Shown: positions 8,638 through 16,284 of the stretch, piece after piece | How positions within the stretch are numbered: the stretch's first letter is position 1 | Layout of the letters: each line of letters begins with the position of its first letter | DNA from: Luminiphilus sp051201685 | GTDB taxonomy: Bacteria; Pseudomonadota; Gammaproteobacteria; Pseudomonadales; Halieaceae | Direction: 5' to 3' | Length of the DNA: 64,000 bases | Assembly (NCBI RefSeq): GCF_051201685.1 | Contig: NZ_CP179213.1 | Span: forward strand, 62,001-126,000 | Notes under the pieces: model-generated | The model's database searches: none | The model's input: only the letters and a program-made list of their open reading frames with translations | Told to the model about the DNA's origin: nothing | Translations under genes and position numbers: made by a program

Positions 8638-9342
8638 CTACTGAATAATCACCGAGCCGTCGGCGGTTACCACGCCCTCGACCCTAGCGCCTGACGTTAG
8701 GTTAGACACTAGGACGCGATCTCCTGCGCTGCCTTTGGCCAGCGCTTTGCCCTGCATGCTTACACGTAACCCGCCGCCGCCACTGATAATGTTGACGGTT
8801 TGTCCGCGCTCAACCAGGATCGGTGCCACCAGGTCGTTGAATCTTAGCGGGCTGCCCGGGTCGAGATTACGCCGTGCCTCCATGCCCAATAAATCATCGA
8901 TTTCGGTGATGATACCGCCATATTCCTGCGTAATTCGTCGCTTTTCTAGGACGATGTCGTTATTTCCAATAAGATCGCCGCGTCTCAGCGCTCCCGTAAG
9001 TACGGGTATGACCTGATTAGCAGAAACTTCGCCGCGTACATAAAGAGTCCAGACTTCCTCCCCCGGGCAGCGGATGCCAACACTCACGGCCCCAAGCGCT
9101 CGTTCGCTATTGGATGGAAGTGCCTCGAGGGCTCGGGTGCATCGGGCAAGCGCAAGTCGGGCATCAAGGGGCCGCACTTGTACATCAATGTGCTGATAGC
9201 CCTGATCTGCGGCACGAGATTGCATCGTGAGTGCCGCAGTGCTCGCAATATCAGACAGTGAGTGGCTGCCATTGTCTGCTTGGCCAATCGCTGCAGTAAA
9301 AGTAAGGGCGCCTATTAGGGCGTACCGCCAATGTTTTGACAT
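8638..9342 (-). CDS. flgA: Flagellar P-ring assembly chaperone FlgA
   Basis: 234 residues with a signal peptide (SKHWRYALIGALTFTAAIGQA). FlgA is the periplasmic chaperone that lets FlgI polymerise into the P-ring. The C-terminal SAF-like domain carries VIPVLTGALRRGDLIGNND, GMEARRNLDPGSPLRFNDL, and ILVERGQTVNIISGGGGLRV followed by GSAGDRVLVSNLTSG. ATG 9342 was chosen over the in-frame ATG 9354, because the codons after 9354 form a Shine-Dalgarno sequence for 9342. It diverges from flgB, with a sigma-54 site for each gene between them. Confidence 0.92.
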   Translation of the reverse strand: MSKHWRYALIGALTFTAAIGQADNGSHSLSDIASTAALTMQSRAADQGYQHIDVQVRPLDARLALARCTRALEALPSNSERALGAVSVGIRCPGEEVWTLYVRGEVSANQVIPVLTGALRRGDLIGNNDIVLEKRRITQEYGGIITEIDDLLGMEARRNLDPGSPLRFNDLVAPILVERGQTVNIISGGGGLRVSMQGKALAKGSAGDRVLVSNLTSGARVEGVVTADGSVIIQ

Positions 9343-9345
9343 TTC

Positions 9346-9352
9346 CCACCTC
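9346..9352 (-). promoter_or_regulatory. Ribosome site that fixes the flgA start
   Basis: GAGGTGG on the minus strand lies six bases (GAGG core) before ATG 9342 and overlaps the alternative upstream ATG 9354. The downstream ATG is therefore the likelier start. Confidence 0.6.
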
Positions 9353-9375
9353 ATTAATTGGGTTTCCTAATGCCC

Positions 9376-9393
9376 ATGCAAATGGAATGCCAA
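9376..9393 (-). promoter_or_regulatory. Sigma-54 promoter of flgA
   Basis: On the minus strand TTGGCATT-CCAT-TTGCAT has the GG and GC dinucleotides exactly ten bases apart. Predicted transcription starts about 12 bp downstream of the GC, some 20 bp before the flgA start. Confidence 0.75.
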
Positions 9394-9585
9394 CTTTTTC
9401 TAACGAGGCAAGCCTCAATGACCCAGTCAGTGATTCGACGGTGGCCATGCCTTTGTTCCCCCCAAATTTTAGGGCGGCAATGCTTGCCGTTTTAAGGGCT
9501 CTAGTTTGCCGCCGTTCAGGCGCCAAAAACTTGTCGCTCACCAAAGGCGATACTTAACGACCTGATTTATATAGGGTTTTTAAGT

Positions 9586-9600
9586 TGGCACGAGTTTTGA
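9586..9600 (+). promoter_or_regulatory. Sigma-54 promoter of the flgB operon
   Basis: TGGCACG-AGTT-TTGA. The -24 element is perfect. The -12 element reads TTGA instead of TTGC, with correct spacing. It lies 32 bp before the flgB ATG and is divergent from the flgA promoter. Confidence 0.72.
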
Positions 9601-9632
9601 ATAACACATTGCGAACACAGGGAGGCCAAACC

Positions 9633-10034
9633 ATGGCTGGATTTGACAACGCATTGGGCATTTCGCCCCAGGTACTGGCGCTGCGCTCGCAGCGAATGAA
9701 CCTTTTGAGCGCAAATATCGCCAATGCTGAAACGCCTAATTACAAAGCCCGAGATATCGATTTCCGCTCGGCTATGACTCAGGCCAGTAGCAGCCAAGAG
9801 GGCGCGCAGCTGCGGGCAACTCAGGCCAACCATATGACGGGATTCGAAAATCAAATGGGCGTTGAGTCCGATGTCCAGTTTCGCCAACCCAGCAGTTTGC
9901 AGGAAAACGGCAATACCGTAGAGACCCACCGTGAACATGCTGAGTTTATGGATAACGCTCTTAAGTATCAGGCCAGCTTGAACCTGCTGGACTCGCGCAT
10001 TAAAGGCCTGCGTGCGGCCATTAAAGGAGAATAG
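9633..10034 (+). CDS. flgB: Flagellar proximal rod protein FlgB
   Basis: 133 residues, the usual FlgB size. FlgB forms the part of the rod nearest the MS-ring. The N-terminal rod motif LLSANIANAETPNYKARDI and the C-terminal helix with EFMDNALKYQASLNLLDSR are diagnostic. GGAGG at 9621-9625 sets ATG 9633. A start 48 bp upstream (9585) lies inside the sigma-54 promoter and would precede the transcript. It is the first gene of flgBCDEFGHIJ(KL). Confidence 0.94.
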   Translation: MAGFDNALGISPQVLALRSQRMNLLSANIANAETPNYKARDIDFRSAMTQASSSQEGAQLRATQANHMTGFENQMGVESDVQFRQPSSLQENGNTVETHREHAEFMDNALKYQASLNLLDSRIKGLRAAIKGE

Positions 10035-10036
10035 CG

Positions 10037-10441
10037 ATGAGCCTATTTGACAGTATGAACATAGCCAGCACCGCGCTATCGGCACAAACCACGCGGATTA
10101 ATACGATTGCATCCAACATGGCAAATGCCAACACCGTGGCTTCCACACCTGAAGACACTTTTAAAGCCAGGGCTCCTATTTTTCAGGCGGTTCTGGAAGG
10201 TGAGTCTGATCAATTGGGCGTGCGCGTGAAAAGCATTGAAGAGCTTGGGGGCGAGGCACGACAAGAATTCGAGCCGGCTCACCCCCTCGCCAATGAGGAA
10301 GGCTTTATTTACAAGCCCGACATTGATGTCACTCAGGAGATGGCCAACATGATGTCGGCATCGCGCTCCTTTCAAAGCGCCATTGAAGTGATCAATACCT
10401 CCAAGCAGTTAGCGTTGCGAACGCTGACGCTAGGCAAGTGA
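10037..10441 (+). CDS. flgC: Flagellar rod protein FlgC
   Basis: 134 residues, full length. FlgC is a rod subunit. The N-terminal motif is INTIASNMANANTVAS and the C-terminal rod/hook signature is DVTQEMANMMSASRSFQSA followed by EVINTSKQLALRTLTLGK. It starts two bases after the flgB stop. Confidence 0.95.
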   Translation: MSLFDSMNIASTALSAQTTRINTIASNMANANTVASTPEDTFKARAPIFQAVLEGESDQLGVRVKSIEELGGEARQEFEPAHPLANEEGFIYKPDIDVTQEMANMMSASRSFQSAIEVINTSKQLALRTLTLGK

Positions 10442-10451
10442 GGGGCGGATT

Positions 10452-11171
10452 ATGACGTTAAACGCACTCAATAATCCGAATGACTCGGCATCAATTTTCG
10501 AGTCATTGAACCCAGCGCGAGCGGCTGAGAAAGGCAAGGCCGGCTCTGCCGAAGAAATGGGATCTGAAGAGTTCCTGCAACTCATGATTGCTCAGCTGGA
10601 AAATCAGGACCCCACCAAGCCGATGGACCAAATGGCCTTCATGAGTCAGTTGGCGCAATTCACCCAGGTATCGGGTATTCAAGAGCTTAACGAAAGCTTT
10701 TCAGGCCTGACGGAAACCCTTACCGGGCAACAGGCATTGCAAGCCTCACAAATGGTGGGCCGCAGTGTTTCCACCAACAGCAATGTGGGCAATCTCAGCG
10801 TATTGGGCACTAGTAACGACGGCAACCCGGTCATGCGTATGAGCGCCTCGGTTGATCTGGGCAACAACGCCTCCGGTGGCAGTTTTTTTGTTCAGGACAT
10901 GAGCGGGCAGCTGGTGTTCTCCGGCACATTGCCAGCGGGCTCCGGCACATTACCGGTGGTTTGGGATGGCATCGATGCCGAGGGCAATGCATTACCTCCG
11001 GGTCAGTACCGCATTTCCGCTGAAGTGGAGCGTAATGGCGCAAACCAAGCCGCCCCGGTTTTTGCTCACGAACAGGTCGTATCAGTCGCAATTGGCGCCG
11101 GCAACACGGTGACCCTAAATCTCGCCAATGGACAGTCCCTTGGCATCAACGAAGTGAAAGAATTTTTCTAA
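10452..11171 (+). CDS. flgD: Flagellar hook cap protein FlgD
   Basis: 239 residues. FlgD caps the growing hook and guides FlgE polymerisation. The N-terminal export and assembly segment EEFLQLMIAQLENQDPTKP with FMSQLAQFTQVSGIQEL is typical. The C-terminal half is a tudor/Fn3-like pair of beta domains (DGNPVMRMSASVDLG, PVVWDGIDAEGNALPPGQYR). It lies 10 bp after flgC in the same operon. Confidence 0.95.
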   Translation: MTLNALNNPNDSASIFESLNPARAAEKGKAGSAEEMGSEEFLQLMIAQLENQDPTKPMDQMAFMSQLAQFTQVSGIQELNESFSGLTETLTGQQALQASQMVGRSVSTNSNVGNLSVLGTSNDGNPVMRMSASVDLGNNASGGSFFVQDMSGQLVFSGTLPAGSGTLPVVWDGIDAEGNALPPGQYRISAEVERNGANQAAPVFAHEQVVSVAIGAGNTVTLNLANGQSLGINEVKEFF

Positions 11172-11195
11172 AGTAAAACTAGAGAGGATCACACC

Positions 11196-12428
11196 ATGGC
11201 ATTTAGTACCGCTATTTCTGGCATCAAGGCAGCACAAGCTAACCTCGACGTCGTTAGTAACAACATCGCCAATGCAAGCACAGTGGGGTTTAAAGCCTCA
11301 CGCGCTCAATTTGCCGAAATTTATGCCAACTCTGTGTCAGGTGGTAGCAATGCCGGGCAAGGGGTTGAGCTCACCGAAATTCGCGCTGATTTTTCTCAGG
11401 GCAGTTTAGATTTCACGGGCAGCGGCCTTGATCTGGCCATCTCAGGTAACGGCTTCTTTATCGTGTCAAATGGAGGCGCTTCAGAGTACACCCGAGCGGG
11501 GTCCTTTCTAGTTGATCGCGACGGTTTCCTTACCAATGAATCTGGTAACCGTTTGCAGGGCTATCAGGGCAATACCGATGGTGTCATTACGGGTGAGCTG
11601 GGCGACTTGTTCATCGACACCACCTTGGTAGACCCAAAAGTGACCTCAAAAGTCACAATAACCAGCAATTTAGATTCTCGGGAAGCTACGCCGGCGACAA
11701 CGCCTTTTGCTTCCACAGACCCCACCTCCTACAACAGCACAACCTCGACGACTATTTATGACAGTTTGGGAAATTCTCACGTGTTGCAGCTGTATTACGT
11801 AAAGACGGCGACGGCGAATACCTGGGATGTCTATACGTCGGTTGACGGGGGCACGCCACCTGCCGCGACACAAATTAGCTTTGACCCTGACGGCACCCTT
11901 GCTGCGGCATCAAATAACTCTATTGCTATTACGACACCCGCGGCTGAACTGTTGTCGGCGGCTGGTGTGGCGACCGGAGCCGCTGACCTGACTTATACGG
12001 TTGATATTTTGGCCACAACACAGCTTGGCACTGACTTTTCAGTGAACTCCGCGACTCAGGACGGTTACGGCGCGGGTCAGCTGATTTCTTTTGAATTTGA
12101 CGATACAGGCACGGCGTTTGCGCGCTACACCAACGGTCAATCACGGGCCATTGGCCAGGTGGCCCTCGCGAGCTTCCGCAATAACAACGGTTTGCAGCCC
12201 GTCGGTGGCTCCAATTACGTTGAAAGCTTTGGTTCGGGCAGCCCAAATATTGGCGTACCCGGGAATTCGGGTCGCGGTGATATTCAAGCGTCTGCGGTAG
12301 AGCAGGCCAACGTTGATATTACCCAGGAGCTGGTGAACTTAATCGTCGCCCAACGTAACTTCCAGGCGAACGCCCAGGTTATCTCAACGGAAGATCAGGC
12401 CACCCAGGCCGTGATCAACCTTCGGTAA
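11196..12428 (+). CDS. flgE: Flagellar hook protein FlgE
   Basis: 410 residues. FlgE builds the hook. Both terminal helices of the rod/hook family are present: VVSNNIANASTVGFKASRA at the N-terminus and QELVNLIVAQRNFQANAQV at the C-terminus. The middle contains the FlgE D1/D2 beta region (DSLGNSHVLQLYYVK, DGTGAGQ-like GYGAGQLISFEFDD). GAGAGG upstream of ATG 11196 is a good ribosome site. The 24-bp gap to flgD has no promoter sequence. Confidence 0.95.
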   Translation: MAFSTAISGIKAAQANLDVVSNNIANASTVGFKASRAQFAEIYANSVSGGSNAGQGVELTEIRADFSQGSLDFTGSGLDLAISGNGFFIVSNGGASEYTRAGSFLVDRDGFLTNESGNRLQGYQGNTDGVITGELGDLFIDTTLVDPKVTSKVTITSNLDSREATPATTPFASTDPTSYNSTTSTTIYDSLGNSHVLQLYYVKTATANTWDVYTSVDGGTPPAATQISFDPDGTLAAASNNSIAITTPAAELLSAAGVATGAADLTYTVDILATTQLGTDFSVNSATQDGYGAGQLISFEFDDTGTAFARYTNGQSRAIGQVALASFRNNNGLQPVGGSNYVESFGSGSPNIGVPGNSGRGDIQASAVEQANVDITQELVNLIVAQRNFQANAQVISTEDQATQAVINLR

Positions 12429-12449
12429 CTAGGCGTTAGGTAAGCCACT

Positions 12450-13190
12450 ATGTCTAATATTGCCCATCTCGCCGCCCAGTCTGCTCGACAAATACAGCAG
12501 GCTCAGGCTGTGGTTACCCATAACCTGGCCAACAGCGGCACTACAGGGTTTAAAGCCGATTTGTATCAGGCTCAATCGTCTTACGTTGACGGTGGTGCCG
12601 TTAATGGTTCGGCTGTGGCGGGCAGTGTGGGTGGTGGCGTGGATTATTCCTCGGGGGCCATTGCCCAAACCGGGCGTGATCTCGATATTGCGATCACCGG
12701 TGAAGGTTGGTTTCAGGTGGTGGCAGATGACGGCACTTTGGCCTTAAGTCGCCGGGGTGATTTAAGAGTGGGCACCGATGGCCTGCTCAAAGATGCCACG
12801 GGTAAAACGATTATGGGTAACGGTGGTCCTGTATCGCTGCCACCTTACTCCAGTTTGAGTATTGGCACTGATGGCACCATCTCGATTGTTCCTATGGGTG
12901 AGCTACCTACCAATATTGTTGCCCTTGATCGGTTGATGCTGGTGAACCCCCCACCCGAAGCGTTAGTGAAGAGCGCCGACGGCATGATTCGCGTTGCCAA
13001 CATGGACGGGCTTGAGCCCGATGCCAATGTGCGGGTTGCGGTGGGAGCCCTGGAAACCTCAAACGTTAGCCCCGTCGGGGCCATGGTCGAGATGATCACG
13101 CTGGCGCGTAGTTTCGAGCAGCACATTCAGACCATTAAATCTGCTGAAGAACTGGATGCCTCCAGTGCCAGCATCATGAAGCTTGAATAA
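12450..13190 (+). CDS. flgF: Flagellar rod protein FlgF
   Basis: 246 residues. FlgF is a proximal/distal rod junction protein. The N-terminal motif is VVTHNLANSGTTGFKADL, then the rod domain with DLDIAITGEGWFQV. The C-terminal helix is GAMVEMITLARSFEQHIQT. It follows flgE by 21 bp. Confidence 0.94.
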   Translation: MSNIAHLAAQSARQIQQAQAVVTHNLANSGTTGFKADLYQAQSSYVDGGAVNGSAVAGSVGGGVDYSSGAIAQTGRDLDIAITGEGWFQVVADDGTLALSRRGDLRVGTDGLLKDATGKTIMGNGGPVSLPPYSSLSIGTDGTISIVPMGELPTNIVALDRLMLVNPPPEALVKSADGMIRVANMDGLEPDANVRVAVGALETSNVSPVGAMVEMITLARSFEQHIQTIKSAEELDASSASIMKLE

Positions 13191-13204
13191 AAGGAGCAGC
13201 GACC

Positions 13205-13990
13205 ATGTCTCAGTCACTGTGGATTGCAAAAACCGGACTCGACGCCCAGCAAACGAAAATGGCGACGATCTCCAACAACCTGGCCAACGCGGGAACCAAT
13301 GGTTTTAAGCGCGGGCGCGTTATTTTTGAAGACCTGCTTTATCAAAATGTTCGTCAGGTCGGCGCGCAGTCGAGTCAGGACACGGTCTTACCCTCGGGAT
13401 TACAGGTGGGTACGGGTGCGCGGGTTGTAGCCACCGAGCGGCTGTTTACTCAAGGCAATTTGTCTCAAACCGACAACCCTCTGGATCTGGCTATTCAGGG
13501 ACGTGGCTTTGTTGAGGTGCTGATGCCCGATGGCAGTCAGGGTTTCACTCGAGATGGTTCTTTTCAGATTAACGATCAGGGTGTGATGGTGACAGCGGCG
13601 GGCTATCAAGTTCAGCCGCCTATAACAATTCCCCAGGACGCGTTGAGCATTTCTATCGCACCAGATGGAACCGTTTCTGTTCAGCAGCCAGGAACACCTC
13701 AGGCGACTCAGGTCGGCGTCATTCAGCTCACTGACTTTGTAAACCCATCGGGCCTGCAGGCTCGTGGTGAAAACCTCTTTCTGGAAACGGGCGCAAGCGG
13801 CGCGCCGCTTCCTGGCAACCCTGGGCTCAATGGCTTGGGTACATTGCAGCAGGGTTTTGTTGAAGGTTCTAACGTGAATGTTGTTGAGGAGCTGGTGAAC
13901 ATGATTGAAACCCAGCGTGCCTACGAGATGAACTCAAAAGCGATTTCAACCGCCGATCAAATGCTTCAGTACGTATCGCAGAACCTGTGA
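13205..13990 (+). CDS. flgG: Flagellar distal rod protein FlgG
   Basis: 261 residues, the canonical FlgG length. It forms the distal rod that passes through the P- and L-rings. The motifs are MATISNNLANAGTNGFKRGR, the LDLAIQGRGFVEV segment, and at the C-terminus EELVNMIETQRAYEMNSKAI. AAGGAG upstream of ATG 13205 supports the start. Confidence 0.96.
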   Translation: MSQSLWIAKTGLDAQQTKMATISNNLANAGTNGFKRGRVIFEDLLYQNVRQVGAQSSQDTVLPSGLQVGTGARVVATERLFTQGNLSQTDNPLDLAIQGRGFVEVLMPDGSQGFTRDGSFQINDQGVMVTAAGYQVQPPITIPQDALSISIAPDGTVSVQQPGTPQATQVGVIQLTDFVNPSGLQARGENLFLETGASGAPLPGNPGLNGLGTLQQGFVEGSNVNVVEELVNMIETQRAYEMNSKAISTADQMLQYVSQNL

Positions 13991-14009
13991 GACGAGTGAG
14001 GAGATTGAA

Positions 14010-14663
14010 ATGAAGCGCAATAACCTATTCGCAATACTGATTTTGGCGGCTCTTTTAGTTGGCTGTGGTGGTGTAGAGACCAAAGTACATCCCGCCTATG
14101 CCCCCATTGAGCCTATTGAATACCCCGACCAAAGCAGTGGTATGACCCCGGCAAGCTTGTATAACGAGCAAAGCGGCCTGTCGTTGTTTGAAGACACCCG
14201 CGCCCGCGCCATAGGCGACATCGTAAGTGTCGTATTGCAGGAATCTACCAGCGCCGCAAAAAGTGCCGACACCGACCTGAGCAAAGGTTCCGATATTGGC
14301 GTCGACGCACCGGTATTGTTTGGTGAGCCCTTTGATTTTGGGGGTGGTGGTAACTACGACCTGAGCCAAAGTATTGCCTCGGAATATGGGTTTCAGGGGC
14401 AGGGATCGAGCAATCAAAGCAACCGCTTGCAAGGTGCTATTGCCGTGCAGGTGGCCAAAGTTTTACCCAATGGCAACTTGGTCGTTCAGGGTGAGAAATG
14501 GATCAAGCTTAATCAGGGCGACGAATTTATTCAGCTTCGGGGGATTATTCGTCCCGAGGACATTTCGCCCCTCAATACCGTTCCCTCTTCATTGGTGGCC
14601 GATGCCCGCATTTCCTATGGCGGTACCGGAATTATTGAAGAGGCCAACACCCTGGCTGGTTAA
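14010..14663 (+). CDS. flgH: Flagellar L-ring lipoprotein FlgH
   Basis: 217 residues. FlgH forms the outer-membrane L-ring bushing. The signal peptide ends in the lipobox LLVGC with the lipidated cysteine at residue 19. The body carries the FlgH signatures LFEDTRARAIGDIVSVVLQE, GAIAVQVAKVLPNGNLVVQG and IIRPEDISPLNTVPSS. Confidence 0.96.
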   Translation: MKRNNLFAILILAALLVGCGGVETKVHPAYAPIEPIEYPDQSSGMTPASLYNEQSGLSLFEDTRARAIGDIVSVVLQESTSAAKSADTDLSKGSDIGVDAPVLFGEPFDFGGGGNYDLSQSIASEYGFQGQGSSNQSNRLQGAIAVQVAKVLPNGNLVVQGEKWIKLNQGDEFIQLRGIIRPEDISPLNTVPSSLVADARISYGGTGIIEEANTLAG

Positions 14664-14711
14664 CCCGCTTTTTCACCAGCCCACTAAATCCTTTTTAAGG
14701 GAGCCACAATT

Positions 14712-15833
14712 GTGAAGCTTCGAAAGATAAATACCTTTGCCCTAGCGGCGGCGCTAAGTCTGCTTTTTATCGCTAGCCTTGCAAAGGCCGAGCGCATTAA
14801 AGATCTGGCTATGCTCGAGGGCGCCCGAACCAATCAACTGGTCGGCTTTGGTCTAATCGTGGGTCTTGACGGCTCGGGTGACCAAGTGACGCAGACGCCT
14901 TTTACCTTACAGGCGGCACGATCTATGTTGCAGCAATTTGGGGTCAACGTACCGGCTAACAGCAATCCTCAAACCAAGAACGTCGCGGCAGTTATGGTCA
15001 CCGCAACTTTGCCGCCCTTTGCCAAGCCGGGTCAGACCATTGATGTCACGGTGTCATCTTTAGGTAATGCCAAAAGCCTGCGCGGTGGTGAGCTGCTAAT
15101 GACGCAACTCAAGGCCGGCAATGGCGAAGTTTATGTGGTGGCACAGGGTTCGTTAATTGTCTCGGGTTTTGGTGCCGAGGGCGCCGACGGATCGTCTGTG
15201 TCGGTTAACACTAAATCGGCAGGTCGTATTCCCAACGGCGGTATTGTTGAGCGTGAGGTGCTCACCCCCTTGCACGGCGCTGGGCCTCTCACCTTTAACC
15301 TCCATTCTCCCGACTTCTCCACAGCGAGCAATATGGCCGCAGCAATTAATGGCTTTATGGGCCCCGGAACAGCCGTCGCCCTCGACGCGGTTTCTGTTCG
15401 AGTGGTGGCGCCGGCTGAGCCCGCTGCAAAGGTGGCTTATGTGGCTGAGTTGGAAAAAATTCAGGTTCGGCGAGCCGCGGCCTCGGCCAAGGTTATTGTT
15501 AATGCTAGAAGCGGCACCATTGTGATTGGTGCCGATGTCATGGTGAAAACCGCGGCGGTAGCCCACGGAAACCTCACGGTAACCGTCGATGAAAGCCTCG
15601 AGGTCAGCCAGCCAGGGCCATTCGCCCGCCGTGGCCAAACGGTAGTGACGACGCAGTCAGAGGTCAATGTTGAAGACGAAGACGTGCGTATGTTCCTGCT
15701 GCAGGACGGCGTGAGCCTTCAGGAAATTGTTACGGCCATCAACCGAGTCGGCGCTGCCCCCGGTGATCTCATTGCCATTTTAGAGGCACTACAACAGGCA
15801 GGTGCGCTTAGTGCGCAGCTGATTATTATCTAA
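14712..15833 (+). CDS. flgI: Flagellar P-ring protein FlgI
   Basis: 373 residues starting at GTG 14712. FlgI builds the periplasmic P-ring and needs FlgA (8638-9342) for assembly. The signal peptide is about residues 1-26 (ending ASLAKA). The mature protein begins with ERIKDLAMLEGARTNQLVGF. Further signatures are GLDGSGDQ, KNVAAVMVTATLPPFAKPGQ and SVDV-type strands, ending in GDLIAILEALQQAGALSAQL. The TAA overlaps the flgJ ATG by one base. Confidence 0.96.
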   Translation: MKLRKINTFALAAALSLLFIASLAKAERIKDLAMLEGARTNQLVGFGLIVGLDGSGDQVTQTPFTLQAARSMLQQFGVNVPANSNPQTKNVAAVMVTATLPPFAKPGQTIDVTVSSLGNAKSLRGGELLMTQLKAGNGEVYVVAQGSLIVSGFGAEGADGSSVSVNTKSAGRIPNGGIVEREVLTPLHGAGPLTFNLHSPDFSTASNMAAAINGFMGPGTAVALDAVSVRVVAPAEPAAKVAYVAELEKIQVRRAAASAKVIVNARSGTIVIGADVMVKTAAVAHGNLTVTVDESLEVSQPGPFARRGQTVVTTQSEVNVEDEDVRMFLLQDGVSLQEIVTAINRVGAAPGDLIAILEALQQAGALSAQLIII

Positions 15834-16282
15834 TGAACACCATTGGTCAGGAAGCTGCGGTTTACACCGACTTCAGTCAGTTGGAGTCATTAAAAGCTGA
15901 AGCGCAGGCAAACCCTAATGCCGCCCTTGAAGAGGTGGCCCAACAGTTTGAATCGCTGTTCATGCAAATGATGCTGAAATCTATGCGTGACGCGACGATT
16001 AAAAGCGATCTTTTCAGTTCAGACCAGATGGACACTTATCAAACGATGGCCGACCAGCAAACCGCGCTGTCTCTGTCTCAGCAGGGCGGTATTGGCTTGG
16101 CCCGGGTTTTGGTTGAACAAATGCAAGTGCGTGGACAGGCATCAGGGGCGGAGCTTTCTGAGGAAGGCCAGACGCCGGCAGCGGCTGCCGAGAGTGGGAT
16201 ACCCCTCACAAATTCAGCAGCGCCGGTTAAAGCTTTTGACATACCAGTCGCTACTCACAGCGCAATAGACCTTAAAGGCTAA
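15833..16282 (+). CDS. flgJ: FlgJ, rod-binding domain only
   Basis: 149 residues. In most gammaproteobacteria FlgJ is about 300 residues, with an N-terminal rod cap and a C-terminal beta-N-acetylglucosaminidase that opens the peptidoglycan for the rod. Here only the rod-binding half is present (EEVAQQFESLFMQMMLKSMRD, SSDQMDTYQTMADQQ, LSQQGGIGLARVLVEQM). It is followed by about 45 low-complexity Ala/Pro-rich residues and a stop. There is no muramidase sequence in another frame before flgK, so this is a single-domain FlgJ rather than a frameshift. Its last codons contain the sigma-28 promoter of flgKL. Confidence 0.92.
   Translation: MNTIGQEAAVYTDFSQLESLKAEAQANPNAALEEVAQQFESLFMQMMLKSMRDATIKSDLFSSDQMDTYQTMADQQTALSLSQQGGIGLARVLVEQMQVRGQASGAELSEEGQTPAAAAESGIPLTNSAAPVKAFDIPVATHSAIDLKG
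16228..16254 (+). promoter_or_regulatory. Sigma-28 (FliA) promoter of flgKL inside flgJ
   Basis: TAAAGCTT (16228-16235), 11-base spacer, GTCGCTAC (16247-16254). Both elements are identical to those in front of fliC. The site lies within the last coding bases of flgJ, and transcription would begin about 25 bp before the flgK ATG. Confidence 0.85.
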
Positions 16283-16284
16283 GC

